The notes beneath the pieces are model-generated. The model was not told where the DNA came from. It saw only the letters and a program-made list of their open reading frames with translations, and did not search any database. The position numbers and the translations under genes are program-made. 64,000 bases of DNA, taken from positions 1 to 64,000 of the forward strand of contig SSNU01000022.1 in NCBI GenBank assembly GCA_012064415.1. The letters are read 5' to 3'. Position 1 is the first letter of the stretch. The number at the start of each line of letters is the position of its first letter. Origin of the DNA: Gyrodactylus bullatarudis (taxonomy: Eukaryota; Platyhelminthes; Monogenea; Gyrodactylidea; Gyrodactylidae). Positions 25,301 through 37,387 of this stretch are shown here, piece by piece.

Positions 25301-28300
25301 TAGATTTGAAAGATGAAAAAGTGGAAATTTGAAACATTTTCGAAATTCCAAAAACGGCTCAATTTTGGTCAGATTAAATTTTTTTCGGAAATTTTTTTTG
25401 TTTTCAAAACTAATCAGCTCATTTCATAGTGGAATCCAAAAAATAAATTTTTTCCTGACTTTCTGGATAAAAATATTGAGTTTTTTTTAAAAATAGGAAA
25501 TTCTCATCTTCATGTCAATTAGGTTTACAATAGTTCATTGAGAAGTTATGACAAATGAAAATACCTCATTTTTAAAAAAAATATTAAAATTTCCTTAAAA
25601 ATATAAAGAACGTTTTTTTGAAAAACCACTTACAGCGATCGAAGAGAAAAAAGAAGGAAAATTTTATCGAGATACCATACCCGTAGAATTCAAATATGTT
25701 ATCACATTTATGTTATCTCTTGAAATAAAAAAGTTAGTCATTTTCAAGGTTTAAAAATGGTCATTTTTTGGGACAATATCTTCTATACTAGAGGTTGGTT
25801 TTTGAAAAAAATTGCATATTCGACATCAGCATATTCTAAAACCCTACTAAATTCTCAATGTCGGCTATGTACCTTGAAAAAATTTCTCTGGGTCTTTGAG
25901 GGTTGTCATTATCTTTAAAATAAATCAAAAGGTTAATATTAGAAAATAATAATAATACGGGAGCTACTTCCAAGTAGATACTAAAACTAACATTTGAGAA
26001 ATTGAAGAATGATCAGAATTTAAACGCTTCTCTGCCTCCTCGAAAACTTTCAAGGCTCGTCTCCGCGATGCAGCACTTCGTATGGGTGTGCTCTAATAAA
26101 ATTGAAGATTGCATGTTAACCAATTATACAAATTGTAATTTGTCATGTACTTACCTCAATAGAAGTTTCTGATTTTCTTTTTTCTAAAAGAATAAAATGT
26201 TTCAAAATTGATCACAAATTCTTGATAGCGTATAAAATGAAATTGATTAATAAACTTACTTAAAGATTTCCTGCGCAAGTATCTAACAATTATCATTCGA
26301 AACTACTCGTGAAAAAATTCCTCTTGTTTCAGATTTACATAAAAGATGCGTGAGTGTGTCTTGTTAATTTCTTTGTCCCCTTTAGATATTATTTTCCTCG
26401 TGTTTATTAATAAGATTTTAGTATACAATTTCAGTCAAGTCAGCTGCTACTACTATTCCAACAGGTAGAAAAAGTTTGCATTTAGTCAAGTGGATGAGCC
26501 CCTATTGGTTAGATGTCATGTTGTATTATTCCAGTGGATTGCCCATGAATACAGTGTGAGTTACCATGACAAGAACAATTTCTATTGTTATTTTATTTCT
26601 ATTTTGAGAAAAGAATTTCATCAAAATATGATGAGTATCGTATGGGATACTTTAATTCCGTACATTTCGAGTCCTATTAATGACAGGTTTTAGCTGGAAA
26701 TGATCGATAATAGAATAACTGCATCAAATGAAAAAGAATCCAACGAGATGCTTAAATGAAACCTTGCTCATTTTATATTTATTCATATTTCTAGCTAGTG
26801 GGTTTGTTAAAACTATTAAAATTCCAAGCCTGATGTCATGATCATTAGAGGTAGATTTCAGGAATTCAATTTTAGTAATTACAAAATGCTTAGTCTTTGG
26901 ATTTTTTGGTTCATCATGATTGTTTAATCATACTTTTATTTCATAAATTATTGAATAATTTATACAAAAAAATAGCAGGATCTCTGGTGAGAAAAAATAT
27001 TGACGAAATGAAAATTAACCCTATCGAGACGATAAGAAAACCAATCTAGAAAAAGACTCAAAATTGATATAGGACCATTCTAAATGAGATTCTAATGGAA
27101 ATTCTATTCAATAAGGATTCATATGACCCCATCCAAGAAATTCGATTTTCTATTAAATTTCCCATCTACTAATAAGTAGATGAAAACCAAATTTTACTAA
27201 TCTTGGTTATTTTATCCAAATTTAGATATCTCTTTGAGACTTTTTGGTATTTTTCGGATTTGTTTAGCGAGAATTATAGAATAGATTATGTGATATTGTT
27301 GAGACCTGCGTAATAACTGAGAATTTTCTACTTTAAATGATCGCCCTATATAGGGCGAACCTCACGAAAGGGTTAAGAATTTCTTTTGCTTCATTAGAGT
27401 TGATGTAAAATGTTCGCACCGATCATGTCTCAATCAAACATTAATTTCTATGCACCAGTAGAATCCATAAAAATTACAATAGTTTTGAGTTCTACAAAAT
27501 AAAAGTGAACTTTTAGCTAGTAAGATTATGGAAAAGGTTGATTATAATTATAGAACCACTTGTGGTAAGTGTGAAGGAAATATTCCATCATTGCTCATAA
27601 TTTTTTTAAACTATAGAATTAATTGATTGTATTACATAATAATGAACAAATTGAATGAGTCAGAAAAATTATACCTATTCACCCAAGTTTAACGAGAGGG
27701 CTGGTTGAGAATAATCTTGTCATTTTGATGGAATTATAATTTGAGCTGGTGCAAAAAGAGATAATCCACTCTTTTTCAAAAAACTAGCAAATTTGAAAAT
27801 CTGAGCACTTTATCAAGGCTAAAATCTTTGCTTGAGGTACTTTAATCAAAGAGTCAAAAATTTTCTGAAAGCTAATTTCAAAAGATGAACGGACTGAGAT
27901 TTTTACTCTGTATGTAATAAATTATTAGGGCCTCAAAAAATATAACCTAATAATGAATTTTAAGAACATGAAAAATATTTTTTTCAGATTGAGGTCTTAA
28001 AAAAAGGCTATATATTTTTTGATTAAAAATGAAATTATAATTTAAAATGATATAAAATTCAAACTAGTTTCCATCAAAATTTCTAACGCAGAAGAATATG
28101 TTATTCATATACTTACAGTCTGTGTGTTCTACACTAACTCGCAAATTGCGAGTCGCAATCAATATCTTTGATAGCTTTTGTAATCTTAGCGTGAAAATGA
28201 TAGAAAATTACGAGTTTTTTTATTTAAGACCAATAAAATAAGGCCAGTAAATTTCAAGACCTTAAGATGAAAATAGACCGATTTAAGACTTGATCGGGAT

Positions 28301-31300
28301 CAAGAAAAATTAATACTTTTAACAAACTATAAATCTTCGCATGAAACAGTCTCTTAAAAAAGAGACTTTTTAGGACTTTTTAAGGCCCTACTAGTAACTA
28401 ATAGAAATTTCAGTTTTAGCACAATAACAACTGTACGAAACCCTCAGAAATTCCATTTCTTTTAATAATTATTTTAGCACTGATTTTATCTTAGTTTAGT
28501 TTGACTCGAATCCCAAAATATTTGAGTTTGTTAAGTTTATCTATTAGAATTGAACACACTTCAGTGAGTTAGAAAAATCCTTAAGAAGAAAAGCAGTGCT
28601 TTACGATAGGCTTTTCTGGCGTAGCTGTTAACATATCCTTCACTGGAATATTACATCTATCAGTGTCTGTTTAACCATCTGAAGCATTGAATCTTGCCAA
28701 TTTTTAAAGAGAAGCGGTACTCGTAAAAATACTCTTAAAGACACGTAAGGATGGGTCTTAGAGTTTAAAAACTAAAAGAGTTAATCAGAGAAATCTTATT
28801 GTACTGTAAAAATACAACTGAGCTTTTGAGTTTGGGATGCCTGATCTCAATAAAAATATTGTATTACACTTTTTTGATGATTATATTTTTTAACCATACA
28901 TATCCTTGAAATGTACTAACCTATATTTAATAATGTGATAAAAATGTAACATAACTATGGTGATAAAAAAATAAGATCATTGATGAATTAAACAAAAAGC
29001 TTCTTTCTTCCTTTTTTCAAGAGAGACTGTTAAAAATGTATTTCACAGTGCTCTATAGATAACTAAGAGTGTGAGAATGGGAAAAATAAAATTCATGGGA
29101 AATATACATACACTGTGTAATGTTTCTTAACTCACCAGCTGTACTATTCTCCTAAAAAAATTTCAATAGACTTTAATTATACACTGTTATACTACATTTA
29201 TAACCTGGGTAAGATTTTTTTTGGTAAAAAAGATCCTAATTGATCTGATCGCTGAATAGACTAATGTACTCACAACGAAATACAAAAATGATGTTATTCA
29301 AGGTGTTATGAAATCCAGATCATGATGCCTAATTTTACGGTTTGAAGAAAAAAATTATTATTACGAATTTCAAATTTTTATTGTTTTGAAAGTGTAAGGG
29401 TACTCAAAAAGGAATATGACAAGAAAACAGAATATTGTCATTAATTTCTTGAAAGACCTACTGTATTCGAGGGATTTATTAATCATCAAAATGTTATTGT
29501 TTTTAAGTAGTGAAAATGATCAAGAAATCGAAATTCAACTTCCCATAAGAATTTTTTTTCTTAAAATTAATTTTTTTTCAGAATTATTTTCTCCAAAGAA
29601 GGCATCATGATCCGGATTCCAAATTATCGTTAGCATATTTGAATTTTTGATGAAAAAATTTATGATTTAGAAATAATTCCCACATCAAATCGCTTTACAT
29701 CTTCAAATGGGTAATTGTCTGGACTTTAACCTGTCCTAAGTCTGAATCACTGAACTTTTCACTACGAAAATAGTAATTAGGATAAAGTTCATTGTTTTAT
29801 GATGGGAAAAATGGACTGTATGCCATAATTTGGAATGTTTTCCACTCGCATATATATCATCTGAGTACATTCTACAAGATTAATTTCCCTCATCCCTAGT
29901 GACCATAAGCAATCAAGAACTAAATATATCAATGAAGGACTTGAAAAAATCTAATTAATTAAGGAATAAAATTTCAATAATTGAATGAATCTCGGCCAAT
30001 TTTATTTTTCTATAACAACTCACATTGCTCAAGTCAGGTGATTTGACTGAGTCCTTTGAATTTACAGCCCAAGGTAGTCCAGACAAATTGACTCGTGGAT
30101 TTGATCGCTGGCTACTTCTGTGATAATCTGCAATAAAATATTATCAAAGGTATCATATTTCAAAAAAGTATCCATAAGCCCTTGTCAACATGTTTCGAAT
30201 TTATTATTTATTGGGTTGGATTATCTGATACATCTGAATCCTTCTATCTCAATAAAAACATCATGAATGAGGATTCCTTATGCATAATTAAGGAGTAAAT
30301 CAAAAGAAATCTATACCACACTAGGCAAGAAGATTCTCAATAAGAGACAAGATTTTTGACAGATATATTGTTGTCTTATTTTGGCGATAAAAGTCCTAAA
30401 TATATTTTGAGCCTTAGCCTTTTCTAGGTTATGAACTGAGACACCAGTATCATGTTTGATTAAGGAGAGAAATACTCAAATTAAAAATGATTAGATTTTG
30501 CATACGTAAGGTGTATTGGAGATAGACATAATATCTGATCTTTGCATTGAAAAAAGAGTTTATTGAGTATCATTTTCGTGGAAATAATAAGCACTGCCAA
30601 TATTAACAAGTTCCTCCATGTTTGCAATTTTCAAAATTTATAACAAACTCATTAGATTGCGTACAAAATTCTCAAAGAATATAACTAGTAGAATTTCGTG
30701 GGATGATGTTAAAATGCTAGAATGTTAATTTTATCATATCGATAGGCGATTTTAGAAATTTCGTTCTAATTTAATAATTATAATTAGTGAACCAGTCGAG
30801 AAATTTTTTTTTAAATAAATATTAGGCCAAATTTTTTAACTTTTTCCAGCCTTAATCTCATTTTGAAGATGATCAAAAACAAATCATTTTTTCTTAGGGC
30901 TTATAGTAAATATTGAGTCTTTTTCACATGTTGAAAGAAAGGAAGTTAGGTAAATTTTGATTTTCGTTTAAAATGCGTTTTTCTCGATTTAAACATCAAA
31001 TTTTGATCAAGGCATGGAACATTGTTCGGGGAAAATAAAATTTATTACTTTTGAAGACCTGGAGACCTGCTATTGGTTAAACCTAAATGTTCCCTACATT
31101 ATTTCAAGCATAAATATATATCGATAGTCAGTGTTTGGTCTGAAGGGAACCGATGAAAATACAAAGCTTTATTCACCAAAACAAATCTTTCGTTCGTTCT
31201 TAACTCCAGCATGACTCAAGGTCAGTAGCCCAAAAATATATCTTTTGTAAAATTTCCTCCATCTCATGTATTATTAGGGATTTTGAAGATGAATTTTCTC

Positions 31301-34300
31301 AAACTACTATTTTGGAAAATGTAAAAAATATGATTTTTTCAAAATATAATGATTTAATCAATTGCTTAAAACCTACTCCATCTACCAATGAATATTCATT
31401 TTTACATATAATTTAACACAGATTAAATGTTGCTAGGCAACATTACATAACTTTGGAAAGTTTAGCTTGCAAGAATTTTTTTATTACTTATTTATAAAAA
31501 ATGTCCACGGTTTGAATAAGTAGAACATGTAGTCACTCTGCAATATAGAATCAAGTTTATTCATTCTTCTGTTTTAATTATTAGAAGAAAAACACACAAG
31601 ATTTCAAAGTTTCCTTTAAGAATAAACATTAATACCTTACAAATCGAAAAAGGGTTTGGAATATTCACTGGTGTTTAGCCTTTTAATATATAGAACTTGA
31701 TACATAAAAGAAGGCTGAATCCCATTTTTGTCCTGATTATTCTTTTATAAAAATTAAACAGATCTGTTATTAACACCAAAATTATTTATCTAGTTCTGAA
31801 GTATTGTTTAGAACTTCAGACAAATACTAATCGAAGATGAAATCATTTTTTATAATCTCAGCCATGATGGTGTTTGATGAGCCGTGTGACCAATGGCTGA
31901 GAATCTCAATGTTGAGCTAATTTTTAATAAATTTTATCATAAAACTAATTTTAGATCATTTTTTACTGAATCCGAAATCATTTCTTGTTATTCGGTCCGA
32001 ACCAGGAAAAAATACTCACTTGAAGGTGATGTTTCCCTGCTCTCAGAGCCACAAAGGGAATATCGCTTCTCCGGTGGAATTAATCGATCTATAGATAAAT
32101 GAAAATTTGAATAAATTATATGAATGTATCATGTAAATTCATAACAGAGTTATTTATATTATAATGTAATTTAGGACAATAAAATAAAAAAAATGCATTA
32201 CTTATATAAGGGGAATAAATTAGAATCTGGAGACTAACTTGATGAGTCAAGTTTGGGTAAATCTCTATTGATTAATCGATTTTTGACATTTTGTCGAATT
32301 ATTGATTCCTTGTTGTTGATATAATTTGAAGGATTCTTTGAATGATTCTCTGCCCATTCTACAGCAGACCATATTGATCCAAGGTTACGACAACCGATTG
32401 ATGAAACCAACAAATGAGCAGCTAGTGCCGTACACTCCAAGGCTGAGTTATGCACCTAAACGGAAATTAACAAATGAACGATAATATTGCCAGACTTTAT
32501 TAAGATCATTTAGTCCTAAACTCACAAATACATTTTCGTTAGGTTCTAAACTCGTCAGGAAGATTAGAGAAAACAAACGTAAATTATAGTGATTAACGTT
32601 ATATTTCGCCAGGTCTCTGAAGAGACAGAAATAGTTAATTATGACCAATGTTCCTGCTGACAACTACTCCCCATCCCCACGATTCAGAGATGAAACAAAA
32701 TTATGGAATGAACCAGTGAAAGGCTTCAAGATAGTTTCATTTTAATAGTTTATAAATATTACCGGGATAGAGTCTGAAGAGACCCGGCGAAATATAACGT
32801 CTATCACTATTATATACGCTTGTTTTCTCGAACCTTCCTGATGAGTTTAGAACCTAAAGTAAAAATTCTTGTTGAAAAACAACAAAATCAAGATAAGATA
32901 ACAATAACTCAGAAAATTGCTCAACTCTAGCTTCAAAGGGTCGCACAAATTTTTTTTCGTAAATAAAATAATTATTGATTATAATCAATAAAAGATTTTT
33001 AATTAAATCACAATAATTTTTTGTTCTCAATACCCTTATTAAATTAAAGATTTTTAAATAAGAAAATTAGCAAAATTATCATTTGATCCAATCTCAAAAT
33101 AATAATAATATAGACACACAAACAACTTTTGAGCTTGTCTAGCCAGAGTCAACAACGCCTACGTAAAAGGAGAATAAACCCTCATTTCTCTATGGGTATG
33201 AGAGGGAACTAGTTTTTGTTGCTTCCACTCTTGCATATTATCAGGTCTTGTTGTATATTGTCACCAAGCTAAAAAAACAAATACTCTAAAGGAATAAAGG
33301 GGTAGAAGAGAGAGGCTACCTCTTTCTACCTCTGACTAGACAAAAAAAATATTCTTTTGTCTGAGGCGAGAATATGCTACTGTATATATGATTATAGCTA
33401 TTGAGGCAACCCAGAATCTGAATTCCAGATTTATCCAATAAAACTTGTATACTAATCGTTTAGCTAATCTTTTTGAGGACTGAGTTTTTCATATCTTTTC
33501 AACTTATGAAAAATTAATTAGTTGAAAATTCTTAACACAAGAGCATCTTGAATTAATTAACCTGAATCTTGATCTTATTCAAGATAAATAAAGTTTTTAT
33601 AAACTAAGCTATTTTTTCATCAAAATATCATTTTCAAAATTGGACGAGCAAATATTTTAAATTTGATTACTAACGGCGGTATTACGATCAGCCAAGGCTG
33701 GTGCTATTATCTGATCACAAATGTTGGATATATCCAATTCTCCTATTGGTAGCTTCAACAAGAGAGTAGTTATCAAATCTACAGATTCAGTACGCAATTT
33801 GGCATTAGTCTGAAAGGCAGATGTGGCGCGAAAGGAACTTTTAACCTTGACTGAAGCATCGATTTTCGACATCAAAAGTAACGAAGCCTGACGAATAAGG
33901 AGCATTGGGCCTGATGGGAATTTGGCTATTGTTAAGCTCAGCTTAGTTCCCGCCACTCTAACATGCTTAAAAAGAAACTTTATTACTGAATTCAACATAC
34001 CTCTTTATTGTCACTTAAAGCTACCTGAAGAATGGGCACAACTTTCTCCCCAATCCATAAAGAAGAGATAAAGTCCGCCTTTTTCCTCTGATTCGGTAAT
34101 CTAGGATTTATTGAGACATCTTTTTCTTGCTTTGACCTGAGTCCATTTCGAAAAGTATTATAGGCTTCGCACAAATCATTTGTTATAACAAGAGAATTGT
34201 ATGCCTATAAAGATAAATAATAATTAAAATTCCAGCTATTATTAACACGTGAATAGAAGAACTAATCTCAAGTGGGTTTACTCGCTTACCACTTCAAAGT

Positions 34301-35654
34301 CAGCATCAAGAACCAGACCATTGAATAAGTTCAACAGAATTCCCATCACTTGGGTACGTCCAATGAATTCAACATTCTGACCAAGATTGGTGTCGAGAAA
34401 TAACTTTTTCTGTACATCATCCTTCCTAAGTTTATCTTTGAGAATATCTTTAACCTTTAGGATTGCCTTGAGATTCTTTTTGGTGTTGGTCTCTTCATTA
34501 AAGACTAAATTCGATTTTGATGCTGTCTCAAGTTGAGTGTAAATATCCAGTGGTATTAGGAACTGAACAACTTTACCCTTGTCCTCTGACTTCATAGTTT
34601 TGTAGCTGTCAAAATTTTCATTAGTTCCCTGGGACAAGTCAGAATAGTGATCAGAGTCCTGTTCAAAGTCTGAGGAATCACCGTCTGATACTCCTGTATC
34701 GACAGGAATATTCCTATCTAGCAGTTCGTCATCTTCTAGCTCATCTAGAACACAAAAAAATGGAACTCATTTGGAATAAAATTCGAGACTTGACGATAAA
34801 TATATCAACTTGTAAATCTTCAGGTATAATTGCTAATTTCTAACGAATTTTAATTACAAAGAAGATCTGCTATAAAATTCATTCAACATTCAACGGAAAA
34901 TATTTCTATTCATCAAAAACTTTATCAACTTACTACTTTCAAGATTGTACTGATAATCCAGAAATATTTTACTTGACCATTTTTTCGCTGTCATTATTTG
35001 ATTAGGGCTCAATTTTGAAGACATATTTGGTGAGTTTTGCCAATAATCGATCATTTGATAAAATGAATTAGGTCCAATTAATTTAGCAACATGTTCGAAT
35101 GATTTCTGAGCAACAATAGATGCTCGTGTTGATGAAGTGTTGTTCAACTCGAGGACAGCTCTAAGTAACATTTCGAAATAGTTGATAGCATCAAAAGGAA
35201 TTTTGCTAGACTTTTTGTTTGGAGAAAATATTTGTGAAATCAAGGAGCAAAATAAAATTTGAAGATTTAACTTGTAATCGCCGTAAAACGAAACATTGGT
35301 GAAGGTTTCGATAAACTTTGAGAGGCAATTTTCTTGTTCGTTAAAGTTTAATAAATAATTGAAAAGTGATTTTAAGCAATTGGAAACACTTATTTTTGTC
35401 TCGATTGTTTGATTACTAACATATATACGTATTAAATTTTTCGTAATAAGATTAATATTTTTGTTGATAATGTTGAATGCACTCTGTGAATCTGATGACA
35501 ACAAAAAGTGAGTAAAATGATTGAGTTTAACATTTTGTGAATAGAACAAAGTTTCTAAAAATTCGTTTAGATCATGATTTGTAATAATGACATTGATTGG
35601 ATTGAACTTTTGCTCAATTTTTATTGGAATTTTCGATTTCTGCTTGGGAATCAT
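19306..35654 (-). CDS. TOGARAM1: TOGARAM/crescerin-like TOG-array microtubule protein (17 exons)
   Basis: Exons in coding order: 35654-34934, 34744-34290, 34204-33675, 32455-32239, 32088-32020, 30127-30024, 29151-29136 (16-nt microexon), 26183-26155, 26093-26026, 23464-23424, 23143-22919, 21359-21209, 20782-20464, 20402-20182, 20115-19882, 19795-19669, 19398-19306. Phases agree throughout except one frameshift near 33995. Exons 2-4 form a TOG domain: QVALSDNKE, DISNICDQIIAPALADRNT and VHNSALECTALAAHLLVSS align with TOG1 of TOGARAM1. A Ser-rich linker with IRSAASRRRALKV follows. A C-terminal TOG starts at CLTAIRQNDWESKIQGLSSL and includes RKFNANYIANAVEKIG and DGNQDTRSSGKRIL. The protein ends soon after this TOG, as in TOGARAM2. 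The first exon (240 residues, HEAT-like) is not recognisable in detail. Family members bind tubulin and shape the ciliary axoneme. TOGARAM1 versus TOGARAM2 is not resolved. Confidence 0.85.
22024..22213 (-). repeat. Foldback arm, left (190 bp), with exon-like ORF
   Basis: Reverse complement of 22313-22502 with one mismatch seen. On the minus strand it carries an open frame rich in Tyr, Asn and Ser (for example DELYYQSYYSNNSDYYNNH) leading through a CTTTTTCTACAG acceptor-like site to DRPIQARRRQHSQVASEQRYS and a stop. That site is in phase 1, compatible with the TOGARAM exon ending at 22919, so this could be an alternative cassette or terminal exon. Confidence 0.8.
22313..22502 (+). repeat. Foldback arm, right (190 bp), with the same ORF on the plus strand
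   Basis: Same sequence as the left arm in inverse orientation, spacer 22214-22312. The plus-strand ORF (from about 22266 to 22586) runs past the arm with SQSMPNSSLKNYLVQNYDD before its stop. Upstream it is not linked to a recognised plus-strand gene. A diverged palindromic copy is at 12745-13003. Confidence 0.8.
24979..25320. repeat. Inverted repeat, arms of about 92 bp, in TOGARAM intron
   Basis: Arms 24979-25070 and 25229-25320 share TTTGAAGCAGTTAAATATTG and GATATTCAGGATCAAC in inverse orientation, with a centre of about 160 bp. No ORF. Likely a palindromic MITE. Confidence 0.75.
27015..27376. mobile_element. Possible second piggyBac-type MITE
   Basis: Ends TTAACCCTATCGAGACG and CCTCACGAAAGGGTTAA begin and end at TTAA and share the TTAACCCTNTCG core with the MITE at 10479. 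The TIR is short (about 12 bp with a mismatch). A perfect palindrome GCCCTATATAGGGC lies near the right end. Located in a TOGARAM intron. Confidence 0.45.
29310..29700. repeat. Family A repeat copy in TOGARAM intron
   Basis: Contains TTGTTTTGAAAGTGTAAGGG, AGTAGTGAAAATGATCAAGA and, at the right end, TTGATGAAAAAATTTATGAT, all blocks of family A. The ORF 29416-29610 is a shadow of it. Confidence 0.65.
30690..30770. repeat. Family B fragment
   Basis: Contains ATTTTATCATATCGATAGGCG and CGATTTTAGAAATTT, the terminal part of the family B arm. In a TOGARAM intron. Confidence 0.5.
31855..31990. repeat. Family D hairpin, degenerate copy
   Basis: ATCTCAGCCAT and ATGGCTGAGAATC form a short stem around about 30 bp. 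The right flank (TTTTAATAAATTTTATCAT, then ACTAATTTTAGATCATTTT) is the same as that following the perfect hairpin at 47466-47616. The ORF at 31893-32102 is a shadow. Confidence 0.6.
32541..32855. repeat. Family C inverted repeat in TOGARAM intron
   Basis: Left arm 32541-32625 and right arm 32772-32855 are imperfect inverted copies with AACGTTATATTTCGCCAGG and GGTTCTAAACTCGTCAGGAA. Related single copies are at 49668 and near 62235. Confidence 0.7.
32856..33674. other. TOGARAM intron remainder
   Basis: AT-rich intron between exons 3 and 4 of the TOGARAM-like gene. No ORF, TIR or recognised repeat beyond family C. Confidence 0.4.
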
Positions 35655-35815
35655 ATAACTATCCGTTAATCTCTCTCATGAATGGAATCTGCTTATTAGT
35701 CAAATTTGTAATTTACACTGTTGCCTCAAAGCCAGATTAAACAAAACTAAATGGTCTTTGTGAATTATTCTTGTTTGAATAAACTATTGTTTATTATCGA
35801 CTTTTATGAACAAAT
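35655..35815. promoter_or_regulatory. Divergent promoter between TOGARAM and CDK20, with X-box-like motif
   Basis: Only 161 bp separate the two ATGs. At 35720-35733 the sequence GTTGCCTCAAAGCC fits the RFX X-box layout: a perfect GTTGCC left half, 2-nt spacer, and a right half AAAGCC matching RRNRAC at 5 of 6. RFX factors drive ciliary genes in animals, and both flanking genes act at cilia. The motif call is by eye and its function is inferred. Confidence 0.45.
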
Positions 35816-36902
35816 ATGAATTCGTTTACATGTATTTCTAGGATAGGTGAAGGAGCTCATGGTGTTGTTTTGAAAGCAAAGGATATAAACGTTAGATGGA
35901 ATTTTTTAATTTTAGACTGAAAAAACTATAGCTTTAAAAAAGATTCCAGTGAGAAGACTAAATGAGAAATTTCCAGTTAACATAATCAGAGAAATTAAAT
36001 CACTTCAAGTTCTTGATAGTCACCCCAATGTGTTAAAAATGTTAGATAATTTTGTATTTGGATCTGGATTTGTTCTTGTTCTCGAGTATATGCCGTCTGA
36101 TTTGTCAAAAATAATCAGAAATGAGAGTTTTCATATGGACGAAGGTGATGTTAAGGCTTATATGATAATGATTCTGAAGGGCTTAGTTTATCTTCATAGC
36201 AATAATATAATGCATCGAGTAATATATTTAAATATTTGCATATTTTAGGATTTAAAACCTTCAAACATTCTCATAAGCGAAGAAGGAATTTTGAAAATAG
36301 GAGACTTTGGTCTAGCTCGTATCTTTGATGAGTCATCATCTGGACAGTATAGCCATCAGGTAGCTACAAGGTGGTACAGAGCTCCAGAACTGTTATATGG
36401 ATCAAGAAACTATGATGAAAGCGTTGATATTTGGGCAGTTGGATGCATTTTCGGAGAACTAATGAACAGATTTCCTATTTTCCCGGGAGAAAATGATATT
36501 GAACAACTATGGTTAGTGATCAAATTTCTTGGAACACCTAACGAAACCAATTGGCCTGGAATTAAAACCTTGCCAGATTATTACAAAATAAACTTTGCAA
36601 TATGCCCACCGGTTCCATTTCAGAAATTATTTGCAGATTCAGATGAGATAGCAGTCGATTTGATTAAACACTTTTTGAGGTATTCTGGGACCTCGAGAAT
36701 AACAGCAATGAATGCACTGCTACATCCTTACTTTGTCACTGGAACTTTGCCAAAAACTAGAGATATTTTGCAAAAACCACCCAAAAACAAGCTAATAGAT
36801 TATGGACTATTCCCTGATGAGAAACTGAATACAAACAATCTCATCTTTCACCTTGATAGAACTGTAAATAAAATCAAGGATAAGTACTTTGTAGCATCTT
36901 GA
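35816..36902 (+). CDS. CDK20: Cyclin-dependent kinase 20 (CCRK)
   Basis: Three exons, 35816-35890, 35916-36218 and 36249-36902, encode 343 residues; human CDK20 has 346. The start MNSFTCISRIGEGAHGVV parallels MDQYCILGRIGEGAHGIV, so the ATG at 35816 is chosen. Visible motifs are the Gly-rich loop GEGAHG, ALKKIP with the VAIK-type Lys, HRDLKPSN split at the exon 2/3 border, DFGLAR, and the T-loop YSHQVATRWYRAPELLYG, characteristic of CDK20. The two introns are just 25 and 30 nt. CDK20 phosphorylates ICK/MAK kinases and limits ciliary length, with roles in intraflagellar transport and Hedgehog signalling. Its head-to-head partner is also a cilium gene. Confidence 0.93.
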
Positions 36903-37387
36903 ATGTGTGAAAACTCTAAAAGTTCGAGTCAAACTTCACCAAGAAGATTTATCCCTGTTTACGTTTCGACAACTAGATTGAGTCAATCCGATTGACTTTT
37001 AAAAAGGCCATTAAACAATTCTTATGGATGATTATAGGAAACTTTCATGTACAAAAATTTTCTAAATACTGCTACAGTATTACTATAAATAACTTAATAG
37101 GTTAATTGTAGAAATTAGTTTTAACAGAATAAAATTAATATTATATGGATACTTTGGTAAATTATTGAATGCTTATTATTATACTTTGTAAAAGGAAGAT
37201 TCTTTGAGAATAATATACAAAAATTAAAGTTAGCGATTCAACCGTTACGTAACTTACGTTCGACCAAAAATTGTTTCTTATTGAAACAGATAAAAAATTT
37301 TCATTTGAGGAGAGAAGTATTTGTTTTAATTACAAAAGTTCTGCGTTAATTCAAAAGGATAGATTAATACAATAACAAAATGCCAAG
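36903..37387. other. Intergenic, CDK20 to ROCK
   Basis: Tandem arrangement, 485 bp, AT-rich; must hold the CDK20 3' end and the ROCK promoter/5' UTR. A 3-codon upstream ORF, ATGCCAAGATGA at 37380-37391, overlaps the ROCK start codon at 37388. Confidence 0.5.

Noticed and set aside
34890..35654. Separate 254-codon single-exon gene
   Set aside because: A GTAAGT donor at 34933 in phase 1 joins it to the exon at 34744, which is in phase and leads into the TOG domain, so it is treated as the first TOGARAM exon. The stop at 34890 would then be intronic.
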